Shown here: positions 34,166 through 45,815 of the stretch, one piece after another | Layout: each line of letters begins with the position of its first letter | Position numbering within the stretch: the stretch's first letter is position 1 | Origin: Avena insularis | Lineage: Eukaryota; Streptophyta; Magnoliopsida; Poales; Poaceae | Reading direction: 5' to 3' | Assembly: GCA_023614405.1 (NCBI GenBank) | Contig: CM042687.1 | Span: forward strand, 237,300,292-237,364,291 | Length of the DNA stretch: 64,000 nt | The notes under the pieces: generated by a model | The model's database searches: none | What the model saw: the letters and a program-made list of their open reading frames with translations, nothing else | What the model was told of the DNA's origin: nothing | Made by a program: the position numbers and the translations under genes

Positions 34166-34639
34166 TGATGGGTGTTGTGGTATTGCACGACAGATGCTAC
34201 TGGGGGTAGCTTACGTAGAGGGAGGAAGGCGACGTAGGAGATCCGGGAGCGAGATTGGCACACGATGTACCCAGGTTCACGTCTCCTCGGTGGAGGATCG
34301 CTACGTCATGTTGTCAATCCAGTATATGATCATAGATTGGTTTACAAGTGAGCCATCGTAGGCGGTGGGAGAGACTAGATCTAATATGACGTGGGAGAAG
34401 ATGCAATATGACGTACCCCCTGGTGTTCCCTTGGTGGCTTTATATATGCAGCCAGTTGGGATTTACAAGTGTACTAATGGGCTTTGTATTGGAGTCACTG
34501 TCTTAGGCCTTCAGTCGGTGAGTCGTTTGGGTCCAGTATGCGTCAGTCGCCGTACTTGGCGAGTCGACCCGCTCTGGGATTGGCGATCTAGCTGGCAACT
34601 CTGCTTCATGGGTATACCCTGATTGGTATTCCCCCATCA
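34166..34639 (-). mobile_element. 3' LTR of a further Tat-type element (Tat-3), 474 bp
   Basis: The ends form an inverted repeat: TGATGGGTG at 34166 and, reversed, TGATGGGGG from 34639. Immediately right of it the minus strand reads GCTCGGGGACTAC before TGATGGGGG, the PPT-like context familiar from grass Tat-type 3' LTRs. That makes it a 3' LTR of a minus-strand element. It interrupts an exon of Tat-2 at ATCCA (34161-34165), the candidate left copy of its TSD. Its 5' LTR would be beyond element B, outside the window. Confidence 0.6.
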
Positions 34640-35026
34640 GTAGTCCCCGAGCGCATTGTCGATTTGACGCGGGCTTGACACAGGGCGCGGATAGTCTTGA
34701 CGATGGGTCGTGGCGAATCGGCAACGAGCTCCTGAACAGAGAAAAGAATCGTGAAGCGGGAGGCGGTCGGCGTCAGCCAGTCGGTGATGGCCAGTTGTCA
34801 AAAGACGCAGGGTGTCGGTGAAGCCGCTAGTTGCGGCGAGTCCCTGAACATGGAGCATGCCGAGTCCCCGAGCGCGGCGAGTGGCGAGGTCGAGCGACCG
34901 GCGAGTGTCGAGTCCCCGAGCGTGCCGAGTAGCGAGTTTGGGAGACCGGCGAGTGGCGATGTCTGTAGAGTGTCGAGTCCCCGAGTGCATTGAGTACGTG
35001 AGGGCGAGTCCGCGGTGGCGAGTCCC
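34640..35026. repeat. PPT-like tandem array of Tat-3, left part
   Basis: GAGTCCCCGAGCG-type units recur irregularly (34642, ~34838, ~34912, ~34976 and degenerate copies), linked by GGCGAGTGGCGAGG-type spacers. On the minus strand each reads CGCTCGGGGACTC, like the PPT next to the LTR. The array is cut at 35026 by the LARD and continues at 52097. Confidence 0.75.
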
Positions 35027-37309
35027 TGTAACGTCCCAGCATTAGAGCTTAGAAATAAGCTAAACACAGATGTGTGCATTGCATTCATGCATAGAAAATC
35101 CGAATAATTTTCGCGCTTTTTGAACAAAACTTGTCAAAGTGATTGAAGCTTCTCTTAACTTGATGGAATTGAAGTAGATCATCAAGTTTACTGCGATAAG
35201 TTTCAAGATGACCTTTGCTAAAACCTTATTTTGGGTAAACATGATTTGATCTAAGGATAGATCAAATGTAATAAAAGTTAAACCCTAATACATGACTTAA
35301 TGGATTATATTTGATCCTTAAGTAATCATATCCCAGTATTCATTACACAACCCATGAATACCAAGTTATAAATATAACTTAAGTAATAAGAATGTAACAA
35401 CTAATTCTATATATATCTTAATCTCATCTGCTTATACCATGAGTATCATGGTAATACCTAACCTTAACTCTTTAGTAAGATTAAGTAGGAAAGAAACCAA
35501 GTCAAGATCATTCACCACATATCTTTCTTTCCATATCAATCTTTATCATCTCTAATGAATCCTATCTTAATATCTGTTGTTCATCAATGTTGAGTAATCA
35601 ACTATTGATTCACAAATTCTTAAACTATCAATTCTTGATCTATCCACTCTTGTCCTTATCATAGCATTCACTTAAGTGCCTATAAAGAAACAATTAAGAA
35701 GATTACAAGGATAAATTCTGAAGATAAGTTACCAGGAGCAACCCTATTGAATAAAGTAGGAATAGTAAATGAATAATATTCCTTAGTTAAATAGATACAT
35801 TGAGAAGATAACCATAGTACAACTGTAGTATTGTATTGATGAGGCCTTAATTAGCCAACTGGAAACCTAAGCCATAAATGATCAAAGGATTATAATGATC
35901 ATGCTTAAGTCACCAAGATTGAATGCTTATATCATGTACAAGTGACATTGATGAATAAAACATGATTAAACCCTAGTCTAGATACATTATCCTAGGTTAG
36001 CCATTACAAGTCACATTAATATAATGTGAGGTTGGAATGTTAGATACTGGAGTTAAGTAGAGACAAGATAGTACGATTAAGATGATGTTAGAGCAACATT
36101 GGATTAAAGTAGTATTTTCCTCTTGGGAAATATTAAACACTTGAGGTGAAGTAGGATTTGATACATATATATATACATCTTTTGAAGTAATGTTAGTGAT
36201 GGATGATTAAGTAAGAGTATGAATGGAGTTAGAAGTAACTGCTTGTTGGATTGGAGGTTATCAGTAGTAGAATAGTTTGATATAACCAAGTATGGATATG
36301 AGGAGATTATGAAAGCTTTAGTGTTAAGCTCATTGCATTTATAAAAAGTTTTAGAAGAATAAAAGGTGGATAAGAGTATTATGTAAAGTAAAGCTCATCA
36401 TGTTAACACATCACGACGGATAGGAGAAGTAGCATATCTAGGAAAGGAATTCCTTAATTAGAAGTCTAGGATTGTGAATTATGGAAGATAGGAATTCTTG
36501 GTAAACATTAAACCCTAAATCTTTAACCAAACCTAATATCCATATCAAATGATTGATCTATCATCTTATTTCTACAATGGCTTATATGAATATTTTCCTA
36601 TAGCAAATCACTTAAGCACATCTTTGTCATTTCCAACTATCATGATCAAATGTGCTTAGGAGCTATCTTTATCAATTCTTTCTAATAAGTTAGCCTAGAA
36701 AACAATCCCACTATTTTACTTTATAGGGTGATATCATTAAAAAATCACACACTTAAGGACAATGTGTTTAGCCATTAATCTTTATTCACATCAATAAAGG
36801 AAATATGAGAATATTAAATCTTCTAAGAAATCATGGTAAGCATTTTCAATTCACACCCTAACTCTTATGCTAGTTTTAACAAAATATAAACCTTGGTATT
36901 TACTAGATTCAGGGGAATGATATTAACCATATTAAATCCTTAGGATATTATGCAGGATCACCATATAAAAATTTCCTTAATATTATAAGTTAATGAGAAT
37001 AAAATCTCATGAGTTAATAAGTAATGCATTATATAATATGTTTATAGATATTAGTTCAATTAAATGCATATTAAAAGCCTCACAAATAATAATAGGAAAA
37101 GTATATATAAAGAAAATAAGGAAACTATAGCACTATATAATAAAAACTCACAAAATGATTTTTTAAATATCCTTTATAATTGCTGCAAGTATTAGCAAAG
37201 GAATTCCATAAAGATAAATAAATTTATTGCTTAAATAAAAAGGTTAGAAAAGAAAACAGATAATAGAAATTGAAAAATAAAAACAAACTAAGAGAAAAAA
37301 ATAGAAGAA

Positions 37310-38160
37310 TCAATCTGACCCACGGCCCATCTTTCCTCTTCACTCTCTGTCGCTCACGCGCGTTACACTACAGCCCACCTAGCCCAACAGCGGCCCAGCC
37401 GGAATACCTCTTCATTGACTCACTGGCAGGTGGGGCCATGGAGGGACTGCGGAGCAAATCAGAAGAGCACCTGGGGGTTTCTACGAAATGTCGTCGTCGT
37501 CTTCCTCGACGACTGGAAGCAGCTCGCTGGCGAGTGCTCCGCCATATGCCACCGTTGGTCCGCGATTCGTGCAGTCGCCGACGTCACCCTGGAAGATAAG
37601 AACGCCACCGCAACACTCAGTCTCGTCCTCATCCGCTCCCACTCGCCACTCTCTTCCTCTCTGTCTGCTCTCGGGGTCGAAACCCTAGCTTCGAGTTGCC
37701 ACCATTCTAAGCTCTGCCGTGCTCCGTTGATCAAGCACACGGCTTCGCCGTGTCCCCCTGAGTCTCCGTGCCAGAGGAATTGAAGTGGGGCGTCTCGAGT
37801 CGATGTGGCGACCTCGTCTTCCCGAAGTCCGGCCGTCGTCGTCCATCTCGATTCGGGCTACCCCAAGTCTTATAAAGCCCATCAATGGCATGCTGGTGAG
37901 CTTGCGGTTCTCTGTCACCCCTCTGTTTCTTTCCTCTCTTCCTCCATCGTGTCCACGTCTTGCACCTCTGTGCGCCGCCGGAGATGCTCGTCGGAGCTAG
38001 TGCTACGGTGACCAAATACGGGCGGCGCGACCACCAATAGAGTTGCCTTGGTCTCCAGCGTCCGAATCTCCTAACCCCGCAAGCGCACGTGCATCCTGTC
38101 GCCGCATTCGAGCATCGTCTGTAGGTTCCCCATTGTCGACGTAAGCATGACGTCATGCTC
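37310..38160. other. GC-rich block in the LARD LTR (possible promoter/R region)
   Basis: A sharp GC-rich island in an AT-rich LTR, repeated at ~48000-48850 in the other LTR. It carries overlapping open frames on both strands (for example 37415-37783 plus; 48048-48596 minus in the other copy) with no known domain. A TATAAA at 37871-37876 reads TCTAAA in the other copy. Comparable GC blocks occur in the LTRs of elements A and B, so this is probably the transcribed leader/promoter part rather than a gene. Confidence 0.4.
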
Positions 38161-38757
38161 TCATCAGCCCAGCCCAGTCAATTGGTTTGACCTAGTCTTG
38201 CACGTGTCGCATGTGACGTGGCCAATGGCCCACGGTTCAGTCACTAGGGTAGGTTCAGTATTGGTCTGAAAAGGTATTCTCTATTTAGTAAATTGATAAA
38301 ACAATATTAATTCAAATATAAACATTCCAGAAATTTAAATAAAGTAATTAAATCTTGTAAAATTAATATCTCTAGTTGTGTAATTCAGAAAAATATGTAT
38401 AATATATGAAACTTTGTAGAAAAATAAAATCTATAACATTAAACAATTATCAAACATTATTTTGTTAACAATTTAAATTATTACTATTTAATAAATATTT
38501 TATAAGTAATAAAACTTTGATAATTCATATTTTAATAATGGTAAATGTTAAAAATATGAATAAAATACCAAAAATCTTAGAAAAATAAGAATTATAATTT
38601 AAAACTATAATCATGCATTATTATTCCACTCAATTAAGTATTTATTATTTATTAAGTCTTTATGAAGTAATAAGTATTATAAAAATCATATCTTATTATT
38701 TACAAATCACAAAAATAAATGTAATATACCAAAATGATCACAAAAATAATACCTATA

Positions 38758-40504
38758 TGAGAGAACCTGTGGGCCCCCATGTGTGGTTATGGTAATTAAT
38801 GACAATCTCCATGGACTAATGCTTGTATCAAGTTGTACTTGTAGGAATTGTCCATAGGCAATGCTTGAACCATATGTTGGCTTCAAGGTTTGGAGAAGAA
38901 GAAAGTGAAGAGGATCAAGTGGTGACCAAGGTGTTCAAAGAGTGATCCACAGATTGGTCATGTGAGAGTTAAACCTATGAAGATCTCATGCTTAAAGCTT
39001 GCCATCCTCGGTGATCATGGATTGATGAAGACAAGGTCAAAGTAAAGGTTTCCCCATGTTGTATGGGGGAGTAACTTGCAAGTCTTCATCAAGCAAGTGC
39101 ATACAAGAGCAATCAAGAAAGGTGTTCCATCTTGAGAAGGACAAGACCGTCTAAATCATAATCAAGTGGAATATGCGCAAGGCAAAGGTATGATCTTGAT
39201 AGGGTTTCTTTCTTACTGGTCTCGTGGTGTTAGTTGGGGAGATCGGTTTATAGGATAGACAACTGTACTATCAAGAGGGGCTCTCAAGTGAGTAACTCAA
39301 TCATATCTTTCAGAGAGAGCTCAAACCTTTGCATACTTTGTATCATCCTTTCTTGGTTGTTATTTGGATCTTATCTATGTGAGGTTCTAGAGCTTGTGGT
39401 AATATTCATAACAAGCCCTAGTTCATCAAAAACGGATTTCCCCTTTATATCTTATTGCGTTTTTGATCTTTGATGTTTTCCGGTTTCTCACCAAGAGAGG
39501 TATCTCACTTTATAATACATGAAATATTCTCTCTTGGTGGTATCTAATATTGGTTTTTTTTGGGTACCTCTTGTTGTCCTCTTTCCAACAAAATTGGTCC
39601 TCTTGAGCTTGCTCCCCCTTCAATCCCTCCCTTGATTCTTGCATATACTTTAGGGATTTGAAAGAGGAGATCTAGATCTACAATCCCACCAATCCATCTC
39701 TCCTCTAAGTGAGGGGAACATCTTGGGATCTAGATCTTGGAGTCTTTTGTGGATTTCCTCCATTGTTCTTCCTCTCTTATTCCCCCACTAGCTTTTGTAG
39801 CTTTGGTGGAATTTGGGAGAGAAGGATTTGAGAACTACTTGTGTTCTTGCCATTGCATTTGGTGCATCGGTTTGAGTTCTCCCCAGAGGATTTGGTGAGT
39901 GAAAGTTGAGAAGCTTTTTACTCTTGGGTTCTTGGAACCCTAGACGTTTTGTTGGTGTTGCAGGTTGTGGCCTTGTTGGCATTGTGGCCTTGGTGGAGTT
40001 TGTTGGGAGCCTCCAATTAAGTTGTGGAGAAGTGCCCCAACCTTGTGAGAGGTTCCGGTTGCCACCGACAAGTGCACCAATAGTGGAAGCGTGGATCGAT
40101 CCCATTGGGGTGAGATTCACCGGAGAATAAGGGAGACCTTTTGTGGCGTTGGTGGTTTGATACCACCCCCTCTCCAAACGAGACATACTCCATGTTGGGA
40201 GTAACTCGGTAAAATATCGTTGTCCCCGCGTGCCTCGGTTATCTCTATACCCGAGCTGTTTACTTATGCATTTTACATTGTGATAGCCTTCATTCTTGAA
40301 GTAATACATATCTTGCTATCACTTTGTTGCTTATATTGATTAGCATAAGTTGTTGGTGCACATAGGTGAACCTTAGTTGTTCTAGGTTGTGCTTGACAAA
40401 GTAAACGCTAGTTTAATTCCGCCTTTGTCGAGCCACTCTAGGAAAAGTTTTAATCGCCTATTCACCCGCCCCCCCCCCCTCTAGGCGACATCTGTATCCT
40501 TTCA
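38758..40504 (+). mobile_element. Solo LTR (Ty1/copia, Maximus/SIRE-like style), TSD CTATA
   Basis: The 1747-bp insert begins TGAGAGAACCTGTGGGCCCC and ends TCTGTATCCTTTCA, flanked by CTATA at 38753-38757 and 40505-40509. The other LARD LTR has the empty site (ACCTATATTTT at ~49427). A C-run (~40469-40482) before CTCTAGGCGACATC near the end is typical of SIRE/Maximus-type copia LTRs, though the family is not certain. There is no internal domain. Small ORFs inside (39788-40309 minus, 173 codons) have no domain and are not called genes. Confidence 0.92.
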
Positions 40505-43167
40505 CTATATGTTAATATTCCACTTTTAAGTTAAATAAAAATTCAAACACTTTAACAACTTGAATTTAAACAATTTTCTTAATTAATAATTCATATAAAG
40601 GTAAATAAAATTTGTTAATAATTCTCAAAATTAGTCAATTGAGTCTAATAAATAGTATTAGTCTTAAATATGGGTAGTGTGAAGTCAAAATGAATTAACA
40701 TACTTTAAATACAATTTTATTAAATTATCTCTCAACCATTAATGTTGATTATTTTATAAAGGATCCTTATCCAATCTAAAATCTCTGAGAATAATTATAA
40801 TGAGATAAAACCCATTCCTTTAATTTAAGCACAAGTTTATAAACAAAACAAAACACTATAATGAGTCATAAGTAGTAAATAATATTGTTTACTTATTCAC
40901 AAACCTTAACCACACCATTATAGGGAGATAAATCCCTTTATACATTTATAATGTAAAGAAACCACTACCAAATAAAAGTAATACCATTCTTAAGTGACTT
41001 TAAAGAAACATTATGAAGTGAACAAGGTATAAGTATAATAAGCATTACACCTAAAGTCCATCTATGTTTTAAAGTTAACTTTAGTCTACCAGACTTTAAG
41101 TATAATGCTAAAAACTTTATTATATACTTTATAGTTAACTTTGGTCTGTTATAATTAAGTGATAAAACATCTCAAGTCCAAACTTTTCTAGCAAGCACAA
41201 GTAACATCAACCACCTCTGATTATCCACAAGGATTGTTTAAACCTTAATAAAGGAATCTTTTGTTCAAAATTTATTCGTTTTGCCACTTCAGTCAACATA
41301 TCACAATGAATAGTAAACACTTTACTTTATACTTTACTTATATACTTAGGATTGTTAATACTTAAAGTTCCTTATAAATGCCTATACTTGTACAGCAAGA
41401 TTCAAAGATAAGACAATTCTTATATAAGTAATTTTTGAATAGCATTCCACATCTTTGTATCTTACTATTGTATGATAGTATAATTACATGTTCTTTCACA
41501 CACAATCACAAGCCTTAATAAGAAACACATGTGTGAAACTTAATCTAAAAGGGCAACACATTCCAAGGAAATCATTTCCAGTATCCAAAACCTAGAACAA
41601 CGTTACCCCGGGATTCGAGTTTATCAACTTGCATTACATTACTTATGCATAAAAGCATCTTGCTTATTTAAACATTAGTCCTTACCGGACCAATGATGCT
41701 GATTTCAGATATTAGATCTTATATTGTCTCGAAGACCGTAAGTGCATGATCTTGCAATCACAAAAGGCAAGTTCACACTTGCTCATGTCCTTTGATTATT
41801 TTCTGTAAAGTATTTTTTAAATCCAGTGTTGTCATCACCTGCATTTCAAAAAGGTCACAAAACACTATTTTCATAATAATATGATTATAGGTTATTTACC
41901 ATGAGGTAATAACCTACTATGAAAGTTCTGGTGGTAAAGGAACATATTATCTAGGACTTAACAACCAATGTCGCCAGTGATTCTTGCGCCGTATATTACG
42001 CGTTAACCGTGAGATTTGGAATGGGACGGAGAAGTTAGCTGTATCCTTTTCCTCTCGTATGGATGCAAGACGACCTTAACGTGACATTGTGATTCCTTGT
42101 GCGGATCCAACATATGGGTGGGAACCCTTACGCCCCACACTTTTGGTGTCTAGATTATCTATGGATGGTGCTTAGTTGCTGGACCATTTAATATGGAACT
42201 TGCAAGGGCAGCACCAGGTCATAGAGTCTTCGGGAACTCATCATGGTTATATCCTTCCCGAAAGGGGACTAACGGAGGTGAGCCGGCCCCGAAGGATCGT
42301 GCAGACATATGAGGTCGTGGAGAGGGCAGTGATTGGCTTGGATCTTAGACTAGGCCTCATACCAAGGAAGTATGAACGGGTTCGCGGCTCGGATGTGCAA
42401 CAAAACTAAGATCTCTCATGGGTAAAGTAACGCACGTCTGCAGAGTGTAAGAACTTCCCAGTTCTGGAAAGGAGCTGCGAACGCTGCGGGAAAGGAACTC
42501 CATGAAAGTTTTGGTAAACCCGTGAAGGATGACGGACATAACTTTTCAGAATAAAAGCAACCTTTGAAGAAATGTTTATGAAGACTTGCATTGCCTATGT
42601 CCTATGGTCTGTGGCTGTAGATATAGTGCATCAAGCATTCCTTTTTTAGTGAACTTGCTGAGTACACTCGTACTCAACGTATCTTCTTAACCCTTGCTAG
42701 ATTCGGAAGCCAATAAGACGACGTCTACATCAAGTTATGCTCCAGGAATCATCATCAAAAGCTAAAGCTCTTCAAGGAAGTCAACATATACATCAACTCA
42801 AGTGAAGACGAAGTTACTGATTAGATAGTAATATAATCTCTAGTCATAGAACCTATTTCTATAGGGTATTACAATAGCAGCAATGCCAGACCATTAGTTA
42901 AAATACTATTCTTAATAGTATGATAGTTTTTGAGTTGTTTATTTCTGATTCTTATTTGTAAGAAGTTTCTTTCTCTCTCTTTAACCTAGAGTGTTCTCTG
43001 GATCTCGTGTAAAGAGTTGAGTTGTGACCTATAGTCATGTCTTAGACATGTTGTGTTTCTGTTGTACCACTCTGAGGGATGTAATACTAGTGAATGTTGT
43101 TTCATTAGTGTTATGTCAATGACTATAGTGTACTACATCATGCAGTGGTATGCTGGGTCACCGCAGT

Positions 43168-43179
43168 TGGTATCAGAGC
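43168..43179 (+). other. Primer-binding site of the LARD (initiator tRNA-Met)
   Basis: TGGTATCAGAGC at the start of the interior. It lies 24 bp from the LTR end CATCATGCA rather than the usual 0-3 bp. The spacer begins GTGGTAT, a partial copy of the site, so an insertion between the two TGGTAT words is likely. Confidence 0.88.
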
Positions 43180-45800
43180 ATATGCTTTGACCTTAGGATT
43201 AAAACCCTTACAGGAGGATCTGTAGGTTGGATAGTGACTATAGGATCCATATTATCTAAACCAAATATTTTTATGACTTGTGATGAGTATCCACTTGAGG
43301 ATAACCTTGTCACGAGGTGTATAATCATATTTCTTAGAAATAGTTGTCCATCTTCTCTTAGTATAGTACTATTTAGTGTCTTCCGAAGGAGACATAACCC
43401 ACCAGGATACTGTAGGAAAGACAATTGGCCACAACAGATTAGGATCAAGTGCAAGACATCAATTGAAGTAGTTCTAATAGTATAGCTTAACCCTAGAATT
43501 TAAGAAAGGGCAGTAAAATCTTAATGCTAGTTGGTAACCAAAGACAACATGATGAATATCATTAGGATAAATGTTGATGTAATGAGTAGTAATCATGTGA
43601 GATTCACTTGAGAATTCTATGGGATGAAGTGAAATTATGTCAAGACTTACTGATAGTGTAGTGAGAAACAAAGTCATCATGGTTAGATTAGTTCTTAAAT
43701 CCTGGTGTATAGGTAAAACATAACAAGATCATGGTGAGATTAGCTCCGAGACCATGATATAAGTGTAAATATGACAAGAAATTAGTAAATCATTCTGAAG
43801 TAGTAGTAAGAAGGTAGCATGATAGAACTATGATAAAAGTCATAGGTGCTAGAAAGGTTCTAATAATCTTTGGTTTAAGTTAGAAATAGAATCTGGTTAG
43901 TCATTTGGAATAATCATGTGAGGTTAGTTTACTAAATAATGAAAGGTTGGTCATAAGTAGTTATTCCAAATGAGGGACCAAAGGTAATAAACACCAAATT
44001 GAGACCACTTTGCTTAATATTATCTTGTTGCACTTGACCAATTTGGGTAAATATTGAGATAAATAATAGTTTGACCTTATGTGCTAAGTATCACAATGTA
44101 AACCTATATGAGGAGGTGTCATATACTACACAACTAAGCCTGAATTCTAGAGATAATATACTCAACTATTATATTTTGGGCTTAGAATATTGTGTGTTAT
44201 ATATACCACATTTGGATTTATTTGTTTTTCTTGGATCTTCTTGATTGACTAGATCTGTACATGAAGTTTGACTTGATGTGCAAATGCATGTTGCAACATC
44301 CAGTTATTACTTGATGTTATAGACCTAGATAGGAATGGGAATTCGTGTAAGGGAGTGACGAATTTCAAAGACCGTGATGAAGACTTACATGAAGAATGAA
44401 GCAAAGTGTAAGGAGTGTCAACTCAATTTGGAGGATGGATCAAGCTCAGACCATTCTTAGCCAGTAATAAGAAGGAAGATTAGTGTAGAAGATGTATGGA
44501 GCAACAAGAAGAAATGAACTTAAGATTCACCCAAAATAGGTGATGTTGCTAAGAAGTTAATAAAGTAATTGTACCAAGTTCATGGAAGCATCATGAATCA
44601 AAGCAAATACTAAGTGTCGGAGAAAAATGGTATTCAAGCTCTGACAGTTCAGAGAGAATGCCATAAGGATGTTGGAAACCGTATACCTACAACCTAGGAT
44701 GATCCGCAGTTGGTATTTGATCCACAGTTGGTATCTTGTCCGCAGCTGGTGTTGGTTGACATAGTTAACCAGATCATCTTAAAAGTTGCATAAAGAGCAT
44801 AAAACTTGGCCTAAGCTAAGTAAGACCTGAAGGAGTATAAAATTATAAGCAACCGCCTTTCAAGGCACTTCGCGAAGTCAGACCTATCAAAGCAAAAGTG
44901 TCCAAATAGTAAGTAAGACAAATAATACTGACAGATTCACTTCGGAGATCCACAATTGTGTGGATACACCGTATAATCTTTCATGAGACCTTAACTAGGT
45001 ATAGAATAAGCTAGACAAAGCCCTACATTCTAGTTATAAAGCCAATGGTTACTATATAGGCATTTTAGAGACTATTAGGAAACCCTAAGGGGGAGAGTAA
45101 ACAGTAAAAGGAAGTACTGTTATCTGAATTCTAGAGTAAAGGTGGAATAAGAAATACAAACTTATGAAAACACTAAGCATTATTTTCAAAAGGTTGGTAC
45201 AAAAAAATCATCAGAAAAGTACTCTCTGAAGTATGTCTAGATGAAAGATCGAAGTTTATTTCAAGGTAGTAGTACTCAAACCTTAAGGTAATTGATAAAT
45301 GGAAGTTGAAGAAGTACTATAGGTAATAACAAAAGATTGTCTAAAAGCATGATAAGGTAAAATCTTCAAGGTGGCAGAATAGACTAATTCCAATAGACTC
45401 ATTTTAATAAAAACAACTCTTAAATGATACTTAAGAGGGAACAAAGAACATCCAATTGGACAAGTATAGAGGGACAAGAAATTCCAATGGGTATGGACTA
45501 AATGAGTTCAAATCCAATCTTGGAAGGATCACCAGTACAACTCAAACAGTGATAAATCAAAGATTAGTCTTTTAGCCTCAACTATTGTCTAACAAAATTT
45601 AAAACCCTGTCTTAGTGAGACTTCCTAGACCTTGTATAGAATAAAAAGGAAGTTCGATGATCAAGGAAAGGATCTGGATATGGGATATTACAATTATTCC
45701 CATTGAGGTTACCATGGAGTTGATATATATCTTAATCAATGTAAGATAATTCCTTACTCCAAAACATGAGAGTATACGAACTTCGAGGACAAAGTTTATT
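43180..45800 (+). other. Non-coding interior of the LARD
   Basis: No ORF with a recognisable domain. All frames are closed at short distance; the longest stretches, about 110 codons or fewer (43150-43485 plus), overlap the PBS and look random. The end reads GTATACGAACTTCGAGGACAAAG before the PPT, the style of the 3' end of gypsy internal regions, which suggests a gypsy ancestor. Confidence 0.7.
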
Positions 45801-45815
45801 TTAAGGGGGAGAGTC
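45801..45815 (+). other. Polypurine tract of the LARD
   Basis: TTAAGGGGGAGAGTC lies directly before the 3' LTR start at 45816, the expected plus-strand primer. Confidence 0.85.

Larger units (their letters stand above)
35027..43144 (+). repeat. 5' LTR of the LARD (6.37 kb plus a 1.75-kb insertion)
   Basis: Matches 45816-52081 along its length. After removing the solo LTR at 38758-40504 and one TSD copy, its length is ~6366 bp against 6266 bp. The difference is explained mostly by a 94-bp segment (35199-35292) absent from the other copy. It is AT-rich apart from one GC-rich block. No gene is supported inside. Confidence 0.88.

Noticed and set aside
34166..34166. Met at 34166 as start of the minus-strand acidic ORF
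   Set aside because: The codon is formed by joining one LTR base to the exon, an artefact of the Tat-3 insertion.
39788..40309. 173-codon minus-strand ORF inside the CTATA-flanked insert
   Set aside because: It lies wholly inside a solo LTR and shows no domain or codon pattern of a real gene.
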